This document shows positions 47,721 to 58,401 of a stretch of 64,000 nt of DNA, one piece after another. The position numbers and the translations under genes are program-made. The notes below the pieces were generated by a model that saw nothing but the letters and a program-made list of their open reading frames with translations, ran no database searches and was not told the DNA's origin. Origin of the DNA: Capitulum mitella (Eukaryota > Arthropoda > Thecostraca > Pollicipedomorpha > Pollicipedidae); the NCBI GenBank assembly GCA_030062745.1, contig CP099841.1, positions 34,650,368-34,714,367 on the forward strand, in the 5' to 3' direction. Within the stretch, counting starts at the first letter, position 1. The number at the start of each line of letters is the position of its first letter.

Positions 47721-48539
47721 TCGCGCGTACGGAATCGTCGTAAACGCATTGTTTCTTGTGACTGCCTCGCCTGAACAACGGAAATACACGACAAAGTAAG
47801 CAAAGCCACGTAAACAACAAGCAGCTCTGAAAACGACCACTGCGCGGGGACTGCACAAACAGAACCACGACGCATAGGCCCGACACCATAGCAAGCGGAT
47901 ACTGCTAAGGACAAGCCGTGCGCAAGCAGCAACGGCTCGAAAGGTGTGTCGTTAATCACGTGCAACGTCACGCAGCGGTGAATGTCAGTGTCGACCCCGG
48001 CAGGCTGCGTTCATCCCAAAGCCGGATGCGCACCCTGCCAGAGAGCGTACCGACATCGCAACGCGGCGGAGGCTCTGCACAGCGCAACAGTGCCGTGGCG
48101 CCGGAAGCCGCATGCAAAAGGCCGTACCGGGCGCCGGCCGGCAGCGGCGCATTTCAGTCAAGGCCGCGTGCCGGCGGCGCCGGCGGACGTGCGGGGCACC
48201 CTCCCCAGGCGGCACGCCACCGACCGGCCCATGCAACACCGCCACCAACCTTCCTGCCGCTGGGCCGTCGCATGGTCAGCGGGAATATCTGCCAGAAGAG
48301 AAGGGGTCAGTATGGGCTCGAGCACCGATGCCGAGATTATCGTGCCACGGCAAGCAGCGTTCTGTCCAGACACACGGTAAGTCTCAAGTCTCCGAGTGTG
48401 AAATATAAAAGGAAAGAAGAAAAATGTCGAACAGATCTCAAGACAGTTTCCGTTTGGGGTTAACAGTTCCATCTGACATGTCGACATGGCAATACGTCAA
48501 CCAACTATCAAGGAATCTGCTTGAATATGTCGTGCCATC
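47721..48539. other. No gene seen
   Basis: Balanced then GC-rich DNA; no supported feature. Confidence 0.45.
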
Positions 48540-48720
48540 AAACTTGTAACCGATTCAAAGCCGAATCAGAATTAATTCCGATTCTCCCATTCTTTTCATG
48601 AACCGGGACCAGAATCACGTTGTGGGCCAGGAATCAGAATCGAATCGATCCCAAGGTTGTTGGAAACCAATTCTGGGAAATCGATTCCCAGCTGTAGATT
48701 CATCTGAATGCATGTTTTGT
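48540..48720. repeat. GAATC-rich degenerate repeat, second site
   Basis: GAATC/GATTC recurs about ten times, with GAATCGAATCGATCCC and AAATCGATTCCCAG as the densest parts. Word use is like that at 11040-11345. Scattered relatives follow at 49180-49200 and 50600-50720. Confidence 0.5.
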
Positions 48721-51700
48721 TTACTTGGAAAATAGGATCAAACAATGTTTACAAGAATGACCATGTCTTTCAACACTGGGAGTAGAATTCACGGAGAATG
48801 AGAATTGAAAGTCCAGGTTTGATGCAACGCAAAATCGAATCTCTCCTTTAATGTTGTAACAATCTGTACATTCCAGTTCTAGACAATGCCTAAGTCATAC
48901 GTACCTACGGTTAGAGCACATCTTAAACTGAAGATCTCTTTGTAATCTTCTGTTCATATTCCTTAAAAAATGGGCAGGTAGCCTATCCCGAGTCCCAAAT
49001 TCCAGTCCGCATTTCGGGTACCTATGTGGTTTTCAGTGTTGTAGTTGGAAACCACAAAAGATAGACATCCTATTGCCCAGAAATAAGTGAAAAAACACCA
49101 GACAAAAACAACATCCACCAGATGCACCAGAACACAAGTACAGTTTTGTATTCTAGCACGTAACTGAAATGTGAATCAAAAGAACGGAATCGATTCATCG
49201 CAGTTAATCCGACATCGCCTGGTGGGTGTCGAATAGGACATTCTCTCGTTTTTTCGTGAATAACTTCCGAACAGTTAGAGCCAGCCCAACCAAAATTTCA
49301 GTACCTATTCATGAATCAATTTTGCATATTTTGACATGAAAACCGTTTTCGTGCCAGGTCAGGTTATGGAGATATGATGTCATAAGTAAACCCTTGCATG
49401 CATGTTTTCGCCTACTCAGGCGGCGGAACGAACATGCTTGTTTTTTTTTATAATATTCGCGAAAATAATGCAGAAATTATTTGCATCTACAGACAGCATG
49501 ACCCCCAAAAGGATATACAGCCGTGACACGTCAAAATTAGAGGTCATGCTACGTCACATGCATGATGACAATTGGACTGATTTGCATTGTGGGTGGTAAA
49601 AGTGTTAGCCCCTGACCTTCGCCATCGTTCAAGCCAGACAAGCAAATCTACATGCGCCTCTTGGCAAAGTTCATCAAATGCAACATGAAGTCATGTCGGG
49701 TCACGTCAAAGATGAATGTCAAAACAAAATGGATTACAACACCACCTGCGGAAGATCGTTCAGTAGCAGCAGAGAGCAATTACTGTTCCTGGTCAGAAAA
49801 AGAAAAAATGGCCATCTATCCTGCCCTGGCTTGCCCTTGGCCCCATAAAGCGCAGGCAGAGCAGATCTATCACAGGACGTCATTGCAGTTCTGCACTTGA
49901 CGCAGTTAAGAATCCCGGCAGGCAATTATTGGTTTTTTTTTTGTCAGGAAAAGTAGTGCAACCTTATCTGACCTGAAATATACTGACCTTGACTGGATGA
50001 AAATCAGGTAATGCAAAAACGTGGATCAAAACGGCCACGAGCAAGTGTCGATCTTCGGCATGTTAAGTAACATCAGTATTCTACCTGGTCGATCTTGATC
50101 CGACATTTTTACTATTTTGATATGCTCCTGATGCAGAAGATCGTGGCCTTTCGTTTGATATCCAACTTAAGGCTCTAAGACCAGTATTGCCGATTGTATA
50201 ATATACGAACCGGTGTCAGTTTTTCCGACATCGTGTTATGAACTTTACGTGGCCCGTGACGTCATCAGTCAAGTGACCAGTACTTGCAATGAATTTCTGA
50301 ATCGCAAGACTCAGGGCTATCGACTGGTGGTAGGCCAGTTCAAATTCGACGGAAGATCCCGAGATAAGAGGGGTGTGCCCTTTTTGACACCCCCGAGCGG
50401 TCGCGGGTACAAAAAGGCACCAGGCGGTACCGGGTTAAAAATGGTTTAATATCTTCAAGAATTGCTGTTCAATACTCCTGATTGTTAGATATGACGTACA
50501 CTGAGTTAAGCATATTTTTCATTTGTACTTGATTCACATAACAATACAGTGTTTCCTGATACAACGAAGAGCTTTTATCAATTGGATGTACACACTGTTG
50601 AAAATGGTCTTGAATCACAATCGAAATGATTGTCTTTCAATGTGAATCAGAATCAGAAGCACGTATTTAGGCTGTAAATCAGAGTCGAATGAACTGCCAG
50701 TTTCCTGATTCGCTTACAAGTCTGCACGCCATTGCTCAATACAAACCAAGCAAACGCCACAAACAACGCACGTGCAGAGTTTTGGTCGACGCAGTCCTGT
50801 CACGAACTCGTGAAGCATTTGGGGGAAGAAATGGCCGAAATAGGAGAGAGGTGGAATAAATAGGCGCACAAGTGTACCTTATAACTTGGAAAACAAAGTT
50901 AAAGGCTCCTGATACATATCTTGCAAGCACCGTTGCGCTTTGGGATTTCCTGTTCCTTCGCTCCGCTTCACGAAACGGGGATTAAACTTAGTATAGTTGT
51001 AACCCCGTTGCATAATGTTTACACACCAGACCCGTTCATTCTTATTCATGGTGTGGAAAGTACTAGTTTTATTTAAACGGAATAAAAACACTACAAAAAT
51101 CACGAAATTTGTACCAAAACAGTTACTAGTTCATGCTCTACTGATTACACTTATGACATTGTCTCAGTTCTAACAGTTTTCCCTGTCACACAGCAAAGCG
51201 TATGAAGGCGCAATGCTGCAGAATTCTGTCAACTTCGGACTGCCAAAGCTGTCTTTCAGTGCACGGACCTGTAAAGCAGCCTGCCCGTCAATATCAGCGG
51301 ATAGATGCTCAGTACCAAGTGCAGTATACCCCAGATCATCCCACGGCCGTTCGCCGCGTCGGCCCGACGTGTTCACACGGTGGGTCACGGGCCGACACAG
51401 GCCCGACAGGGGACCGCGCGTTAAGAGCGCGATCTCTCCTCGCACAGCTCCCGGCCGTCGCGGCGCGGCGCGACGACGCCGACGTCCAGCGAGACACGCG
51501 CGTGCGTGCTCGACGAAAGTGACGCCGTTACGGTCACGGGCCGGCGCTGTCCGTCGCGGTCCGTCGCGGCCGGCGGAGGGCCGGGCGGCTGCACGGACGG
51601 CCCCGCCCGGCATTGTCTGTTCAGCGGCGGACGGCCCCCGACGTAACGAGGCTGCCAATTACGAGCCGCCGGCCGGCAGGTCCGCGTAATGACCGCCCCG

Positions 51701-52008
51701 GACGCGGCGCGACCTTCGGCGGCGATACGCCGACGAGCGGTGCTCGTTACGCGTTTGGAAATGATTGTCAGCTCGTTGCGTTACTACCGCCAGTGGCGTC
51801 CTGCAGTAATTAAGTCATGTCGAATCTGGAACAATGCGGTACTTGGGCAGATGTTTAGGTGCTCTCGCTTGCCCGCCGGATGCAGTCAAACGGTGTCCTT
51901 CAGGGGTGCAGGCGAGCAGTACGCCACACGTCCTGCACGTCCCATGGGAATATTCGCATGTCTGCGACCTTCAAGGGACAAACCAGCCAACAACATGCAC
52001 ATCCGAAC
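48721..52008. other. AT-rich then GC-rich DNA, no exon seen
   Basis: 48.7-51.2 kb is the most AT-rich part of the window. A TGACGTCA lies at 50257-50264. 51.3-51.8 kb is GC-rich. On the preferred model this is not yet inside the PH-like exon's borders and contains no recognised coding sequence. Confidence 0.45.
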
Positions 52009-52172
52009 CCAAAGGCGCATCCAAGGGGCGCCCACGGACCCATCCCCCTTCCCTATCACCCAGCCCTGGAGAAAAGAACACATAAGAGAAGAAATGCGGG
52101 AGCAGTCGTCCTGCCAGACATTCCGTGCTATTTTCTAGCACCCCCTCGGAAAAATCCTGGGTGCGCCCCTGT
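52009..52172. mobile_element. Short inverted-terminal element, GGCGCAYCCARG ends
   Basis: The left end AGGCGCATCCAAGG and the complement of the right end GGGCGCACCCAGGA match at 10 of 14 positions. About 160 bp, with subterminal runs CCCATCCCCC and AGCACCCCCTCGG. No coding capacity. The ends resemble, but differ from, those of the GGCGTAGCCA group. Confidence 0.4.
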
Positions 52173-52811
52173 CCCAGCCTACTGGTCGGTAGCAGGCGAA
52201 GTGATAACGTTTCGGCTGTGGACACCAATCGCTCCCCTTCGCGACCGCATTACAATCTACGTCCTCCGGCGGCAACGCGGCGCCGCCGCAAACGACGAGC
52301 GTCGCCGCCGGCCGGCTGCACGAGCCGCTCGTTCAGGAGGCGGCCACGACGGGGGGGGGGGGGCGCCGCCAACACGGCCGGAGTCAGACGTCAACGGTCG
52401 GGCCACGCGGCGGGCTCTCAAGGAAGAGGTGCAACGGCTGGCTCCGCGAACTCCACACGGCTAATGATCGGGAGCGAAATTTCCTGGAGCGTCAGGGTCG
52501 AGTTCGGAAATAGGAATCACGTGTCAGTCGGCGTCGGCGGAATCGAGGAGAGGCGGGCTGGGAAGACGAGACAGCATGACAACAGGTTCAGTGTCGCAGC
52601 ACAGACCGCTAGGACGTCTGGAACAGAGCTCCGTCCCATTAAAGTCCCGGGTGCCGATCCTAGGGATCCATGCGACGCCGCTCGCCATGCCCGAGAGTTC
52701 ATCCTCCTATGGTCGCAAAATCCTGCGGAGACCTCACCGCAGAGAACAGAACCCAACCACACCTAAAACAGTCTGACTATAGCCGGATCTGGCGGACGTG
52801 CCAGTACTCAC
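52173..52811. other. Intron, no further exon seen
   Basis: GC-rich, with a 13-G run at 52351-52363. Immediately left of the PH-like exon's donor. Confidence 0.45.
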
Positions 52812-52951
52812 CGCCATCTCCTCGCTGCGGTAGGCCGTGAGGGTCTGCTCGTCCTGCAGCAGCACGCAGAAGTGCGGCTCCCAGGTCAGCAGCGGCACGC
52901 CGTCCCGGCGGACCTTTTGACTGCCCACGTGGCCCAGGTGTATCGGATGAT
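52812..52951 (-). CDS. PH-like domain exon of the minus-strand gene (partial)
   Basis: An internal exon of 140 nt. The acceptor ends CTGTCTCCGGCAG, preceded by a pyrimidine-rich tract, and the donor is GCG|GTGAGT. It enters after the first base of a codon and leaves in phase 0. The 46 residues read HPIHLGHVGSQKVRRDGVP, then LLTWEPHFCVLLQDEQTL, then TAYRSEEMA. The pattern (Trp, then Phe-Cys-Val-Leu, a short turn, Leu-x-x-Tyr) resembles the second and third strands of pleckstrin-homology domains, which bind phosphoinositides or proteins at membranes. Only part of a domain is present; the rest must lie in other exons. The phase allows a direct join to 39869 (VDGRTVWMDKDC), which could supply the next strand. 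The PH call is from pattern only; I could not name the family. Confidence 0.72.
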
Positions 52952-53423
52952 CTGCCGGAGACAGGTACGGACGGGTCAGTCGGCTGACACAGAGGTCACG
53001 GATCAGTCCTCCCAAAGGTCAAAGGCCGGCCCCACCACGGCGCCAAGCAGGCAACCCGAGCACCTTACCAGAGCAGATTGGACACCCGTCACTAGATGGC
53101 AGGCGCATTCACACGCACCTCACGGTGAACCTAAAAAAAACATACTCCCTTCGCGATAATAACAATAATAAATTACAACTGCAGATACAAAGTTTACAAC
53201 TCCTGAGAAAAACGTCTTCCAGTAATCATACTTCATCTTCGTTTATCAAACTGTTGTCGAAATGAAGAAGCATGACAATGTATGGCCTTCCGAAATTAAA
53301 GAAAATTCACACTTTATTCATCCGATATCAGAAGAATCATCGCGTGCCAGATGCCAGATGAATGGGTATTCAACAAAACGAAGCTTTTTTTGCAAAACAA
53401 AACTCACATCTTCACATCACCAA
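52952..53423. other. Upstream intron of the PH-like exon
   Basis: Contains the exon's pyrimidine tract and acceptor at its left edge. Otherwise AT-balanced, with no feature. Confidence 0.5.
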
Positions 53424-53540
53424 AATCCTTTTAAAAAGGATTACAATGCAATCACAGATCGTTGGAACCAGAAAGAATACAATCCAATACCAAGTAATAC
53501 GAAAAGACTGCAGTCCAATCCGCAAACCATTTTGAAATCC
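53424..53540. repeat. AATCC-word repeat with palindrome
   Basis: AATCCTTTTAAAAAGGATT (53424-53442) is a perfect palindrome with one central base. It is followed by CAATCCAATAC and AGTCCAATCCGCAAACC. A related patch lies at 55640-55790. It may be the end or hairpin of a transposon family that I cannot delimit. Confidence 0.5.
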
Positions 53541-54018
53541 CTTCTTCCAACAGCACATTTTCTCTATAACAACCACAGCAGTAGGCAACACAGTGTTCAT
53601 TGTCTGTGATGAGGTTTGCGCATCAGCCACCGTACAACGATCTTTCACCCTTTTACAAATCTACACCTAGTTGGGGAGGAAACATTACGTAACAAACATT
53701 GGGAAGGGCATTGTTTCATACCCCCTTCCCTGATAATTAGGCCGTTTGGGTCGAGGAAAAACATGATCTCGACTTACATGCAACTCCATATATTGCAACC
53801 AACTATCAACTGGGGGGGGGGAGGAGGGCCAGAGGAGACATGTCCCCCAAACTTCTGATGAGGGGACAGTCCCTCCAACTTGTCGGCAATGCCTGCCAGC
53901 ACGGCCATTTCCGAGAAAAGTTCCTGTGTTCTGAGGCGTCCCAAAATCTTGCTACGCAGTGCCACTGGCTAATGCCGACTAAACTGGCTGGCTGTAGCCT
54001 ATGGGCCTGAGGGTCCGT
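53541..54018. other. No gene seen
   Basis: A ten-G run lies at 53812-53821, followed by GAGGAGGGCC and CATGTCCCCCAAA, which resemble the G-rich subterminal parts of the short elements nearby. No complete element was resolved. Confidence 0.4.
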
Positions 54019-54130
54019 GGCATAGCCAAGATTCGGTCTAGGAGGGAGAGAGCTCAGATTTAGCCCCCCCCCCCAGCCAAATCCAAATTAGGAAAATGCC
54101 CCAAACTTTGTCCACTTTATTTTCCTGGAA
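54019..54130. mobile_element. Fragment of the GGCGTAGCCA element family
   Basis: GGCATAGCCAAG at 54019-54030 matches the family's terminal word. It is followed by AGATTTAGCC, a C run of ten, and CCACTTTATTTTCCTGG. The other end was not found, so length and completeness are unknown. Confidence 0.35.
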
Positions 54131-54244
54131 CCCAAAGAAATATAAGAAAATTATAACAAATGACAGCTTGCATACTATTCCTGTGGTAATCCAATGACAG
54201 GCGCTCGTGATGACTGAATGATGAATTGATGAATTGAAAAGATG

Positions 54245-54300
54245 ACTGCACTGAAGGGTTCTCGCTAGTCTTGCAAGCAGAATGGGTTCGATCCTCGATC
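54245..54300 (+). repeat. tRNA-related fragment with perfect B box
   Basis: GGTTCGATCCT at 54285-54295 is a perfect polymerase III B box within a T-arm-like context (ATGGGTTCGATCCTCGAT). The A box and acceptor stem are not recognisable, so this is probably a SINE remnant rather than a tRNA gene. Confidence 0.35.
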
Positions 54301-55136
54301 GCTGCGTCGGGTTTTGTTACTATTTGTGTGCTCTTTCACTCCCGATCTTTTTCTCTCTTTCACTGGCAGGCTGACCTTTGCCTGGCCATCTGCTCCCGAA
54401 ATGACCTCAGTAACGGGTCGGCGAGCGCTGGGCAGTCGGCCTCCCGTCTCGCTCTCATGCGCGTCCGATCATGGCTACTCTCTGACGCGCAAGGGGATAA
54501 CGGAAACTGCCCGCTATCACGACCGAAGCCAAGGGCGGTGACACCGTGAGGGAGGGGGCGTGGGGGACGCGTCCCCTACAACTTTGAAGAGGGCTTATGT
54601 TTCAGTACGAACTCGCATTTTGATGGGAAGGCAAATGCTCGAAATCTTCAACAAATATTTATTGCACGGAAACGGAGAAAAGGTGAATGTACCGAAGCCC
54701 TCATTCACTTCATATTTTACAACGCTACAGTACCCAGCGCAGAAGCTACACCTATTGTACAGACAACTATTTCCGCTGTTCTACTTCTTTACACACTGCA
54801 AATCCTCACAAATGAAAGCAACTGTCGCACGCGCCGAAGAGTAACACGTGCGTTCGCCGCATCCATTGTTTGCCGCCTTTCCCACGGTTTTCGACAGTCC
54901 GTATATGAGTTGTTGTAACAACCTGCTTCATAGGGAGTGATTTTGAGGTTGATATGGACCATCTGTATTCGGGCAATGGCAGTTTCTCTAGCCCGGTGAA
55001 CGCCGAGCCCAAGCCGAGAGGGCCGCTACCACAGCCCCGTTCACCAGCGACCGAGGTCACATTATCAGACTTACACAGAAAAACCCACCGCTGGTCATGC
55101 CGACAGCATAAAAGATGGTGGTAACCAGGGACGCAG
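54301..55136. other. No gene seen
   Basis: Balanced DNA; no supported feature. Confidence 0.45.
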
Positions 55137-55432
55137 CCAGTTTTTCTGCAAGGAGGGGGGAGGGGCGGCGGAGCTCAGTGGCAACTGAAATCATACGAAA
55201 ACCGCCCTCTGAGAAGATGATGTGCAATGGATTTCACTAGAAAATGCGGCGTAAAGGAGAGGAGGGCGGTCCTCCCCCTGACTGCGCCGGTGATGGTAAT
55301 AATTGGGAAAAATTACGAACTAATGAACCATTTTGTTTCGTGCGTAATTAAAACAATACTCCCTTCGAACTAAAAAATAAGTGGTCGAAATCTAGCGGGT
55401 TTGTTTCTATTTCGGGAGGGGTTGGCCATGCC
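55137..55432. mobile_element. Diverged copy of the GGCGTAGCCA element family
   Basis: Begins GGACGCAGCCAG and ends with TTGGCCATGCCC, whose complement GGGCATGGCCAA resembles the family end. G-rich patches flank both sides of the interior. GGTCGAAATC and TTTCGGGAGGGG near the right end parallel CGAAATCCGACG and TTTTGAGGGG in the copy at 46090-46240. An internal CTGACTGCGCC at about 55281 could be the end of a shorter nested element. Confidence 0.4.
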
Positions 55433-55639
55433 CGACCCATCTCCCACCCACCCACCCACCCCCCGCAACCAGAACTGTGTGTCGCCACTGTTGACCACAG
55501 CTACAGCGCACGCGCAGACCGACATCAAGTCAGCTTGAACTCTGAAGCCGTGTTCTTGGGTCTTTCGCATGTGGAAAGCCATGTAACTCAAGGCTTGTAT
55601 TACAGTAAGTAACAAATAAACGACAGTGAGTAAGGACTG
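55433..55639. other. Nothing recognised
   Basis: A CCCA tetranucleotide patch (CCCACCCACCCACCC) lies at about 55446-55460. Otherwise plain. Confidence 0.5.
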
Positions 55640-55790
55640 CCAAAACGATTGCAGAAAAACTGCAATGCAATCCGCAATCCAATCCTTTTTAAGAAGGATT
55701 TCATTCAATCTGCAATCTTTAAATAAAGGATTTCAATTCAATTCAAATTCAGTTCCAACTGCAAATCCTGCAATCCAAATCCTGATGAAT
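55640..55790. repeat. AATCC-word repeat with palindromes, second site
   Basis: The near-palindrome AATCCTTTTTAAGAAGGATT lies at 55681-55700, with a weaker AATCTTTAAATAAAGGATT after it. TGCAATCC words surround both. It resembles the patch at 53424-53540. Confidence 0.5.
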
Positions 55791-57753
55791 GATCCCTGTG
55801 TAAAAGTATCCTCTACATAACGCGGAGGCAGCGCCCATGTTGAAAAGGTTTATGACCTTCAGATGTGCTATACGTAAGCTGCATGTCTTCCGGAGAAAAG
55901 CATCCTCAGGATCCTTCACACGAATGTACCATAACAGCAGAAATCCCATTCTGTAGCCTCACCAAAAATGCTTCGATGATATGGCACCCGCTACGGGGCA
56001 TCTATATCGACCCCCAAAACGAAATCAAACGTGTCATGTTAAGTAATCCAACGCAGTTAGGTAAAAACGCAGTGAGATACTTTAACTAGCTACTTTTTAA
56101 AGTCTGATGGAAAACATAACAAAAAGTCGACATTGTGGTGACAACAGCACTACAGGTGAGCAGGGTAGCTGCGTATGTGGCGCCACCTGTACACAAAAAT
56201 CAGAACTATACCTTCCGTCGATGACCACAATAGACACAGAAGACAGGTCACACAAAAGTGACATGAACGTCTCAATAGCCAGTATCTAGTGACTGCAGTT
56301 GAACGCAAGAAGGTATCAAGCATTCTACAGGCTGCTTCCGACATTACCTATATGTTACGATAAGAAACTTATCCACAGAGCTGCCAACACAAGAAGGTTG
56401 TAGGCATACTTGGCCCTAACAAAGCAGATGCTCATTTCTCATCTGTGAAAACGCATTTTAGTATTTTCTTTCTTTTGGACCAGTAACAAATGAATGTGGT
56501 CACTGCAAGGGAAAGTATGACCGTAATGGCGCATCAAGAGAGCATAATTCATGAAAACAGATTTGAAGGCTTAACATAGATACGTCTACCGCGACGCGAC
56601 ACATGCATCGTAACTGACATTTATGATGGATGTTAGGGGTCAAAACTAGCGCCTAATTAGAAAGCCAAATGTATGTTTGTTGCACCACGCTTAGAACACG
56701 ATTGCGCAAAGCATCTAGTTGTGCCGCTTAAATAAACATGGCGCAACCCGGACACAAACTCATCAACGCCGTCACTGCTGATGACATTTAAGCGCGTGGA
56801 GGTCACGTAACTCCTTAACAAGCCGTCGAGGTCAGCCCGGTTGTTGAACGGGTCCGGCAGTTGCGGACAGCAGATCCCTCTGACCTGCGCCCGGACAGGC
56901 CGGCGTCGGCGCCCATTTGCATCCGTTCCGTGCGCGAGCGGCGCGGCACGGCCAGCGGCCGCTCCCCGCCGAGATCCCATCGGCGGCCGGCCGCAGCGGG
57001 CCCGGAGCGCCGGCCGCGCCCGACACCGCCGATCGTCCGCCGATCGACGCCGGGGAGGCGCGCCGACGGCCGCCGAGCTGCGGCCGGACCGCGCCGTGCG
57101 GCTGTTCTGGCGGGCAGCCGAGGTCGGCGCGCGTGTCGCCGGCCGGCGGTCCCGTGAGGCGAGTGAAAGGTTACGCCGACGCGTCTCATTCACTGACTCC
57201 TGCCTCGTCATCCGGCCGGGCTATTTCCACACTGCGCGCGCCTCTGTTGGCGATCTGTATCGGCAGACTATTGAGGAATGGCGTTAAGTCAAGGTGGAGC
57301 GCAGCAGCGACCTCGGCGGCGTGCATAAAAAGCTGATTCAACAGCAGGCTTCACACCGGCTTGAGGAGTGATGACACATCCAAAATGGGCACCACATTGC
57401 CTTATGAGACTTGTAACGGTTGAAGGCTCTGTGTAAGCGTTCTTCACCAGGGACCAATTTTCGTCTCAGACCTGAATCGCAGAGTCAAGAGATCGTGCCA
57501 TCGCGACCTTCTCCTACAACGGAGCTTTTTGGGCGTCGAAACCTTGCCGGGACCAAAAACCAAACAAAGTGACCCCATACAGACCAGAGGAGATACGCTC
57601 CGTCGATTCCCAAACAGCCAGCGAAGCGGGACTCGCCCCCTTCTCTCCGACCTCACCAGGAGGGGCTCCAGACCGCGAGTACCGACCGAGGGGGCGCCGC
57701 TCGGCGGGGGGGGGGGAGGGCGTCGGCGGTCACGGTGGGCCGTGAACGCCCAG
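55791..57753. other. No supported gene
   Basis: Balanced to 56.8 kb, then GC-rich. A minus-strand frame at 56657-56880 has a fairly protein-like sequence (PFNNRADLDGLLRSYVTS) but no convincing splice sites, so I did not call it. An 11-G run lies at 57706-57716. Confidence 0.4.
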
Positions 57754-58168
57754 GGCCCTGTTCGAGGACCTGCTTGCGTGGTTGCGCAAGCCGTGTGCTT
57801 GCAGCCAAACACAAATGCTGTTCGGGGAGCGTCGCAAGCATTCGCAAGCACATAGAATTCACAACACAATGTTTTACTTTACATCTTTAATTTACAATGC
57901 TAATTTACAACATTTTACATCACATCGAGTATTTCACATACGTAAACGATAACAACCCACGACTCTAAACGGCGTAATGCCCTCTGGCCTGTCTGGCTTG
58001 CGGTTGCTTGCGGTGGGTTTACTTTTTTCAGCGCAAGCAGCGCAAGCAGCCGCAAGCAAAGGGCTTTGAGCTTGCGCGCCATCTCTCGTCTCAGCGTTTG
58101 AATTTCATTGGGGGATCTCTGGCTATGGGGTTGCGCAAGCAGCCGCAAGCAGAACCTCGAACAGGGCC
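57754..58168. mobile_element. 415-bp MITE-like DNA transposon with clear terminal inverted repeats
   Basis: The left end GGCCCTGTTCGAGGACCTGC and the complement of the right end GGCCCTGTTCGAGGTTCTGC continue alike through TTGCG, matching at 23 of 25 positions. TTGCGCAA recurs a few bases inside each end. A CAG lies directly outside both ends (57751-57753 and 58169-58171), fitting a 3-bp target duplication as in PIF/Harbinger-type insertions. The subterminal regions are packed with GCAAGC/GCTTGC words, a common sign of transposase-binding sites. The middle is AT-rich with no transposase, so the element is non-autonomous. Superfamily is inference. Confidence 0.75.
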
Positions 58169-58401
58169 CAGATGATGTACCGCCGCCGGACTTCATCGGT
58201 CATGAATTGAAGAACTCGGCGATGGCCACGGAACAACACCATTTCGGGACGGCGAGCACTGGCTCAGGCCGTGAAACTGCGAATGACCTCGTCATTCACG
58301 CAGATGACGCTTGATGGCGACGCTGCCGTCTGCTCACGTAATTGAAATGCAGCCGACAACGGCATCTGCAACGCAAACCAGGAGATGACCCGCTGGTCTC
58401 G
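58169..58401. other. Nothing recognised
   Basis: Short spacer between the transposon and the foldback; no feature. Confidence 0.5.

Noticed and set aside
56657-56880. Protein-like minus-strand stretch (PFNNRADLDGLLRSYVTS and following)
   Set aside because: No convincing acceptor or donor and no recognised family. It adjoins a GC-driven frame. Could be an exon remnant but not supportable.
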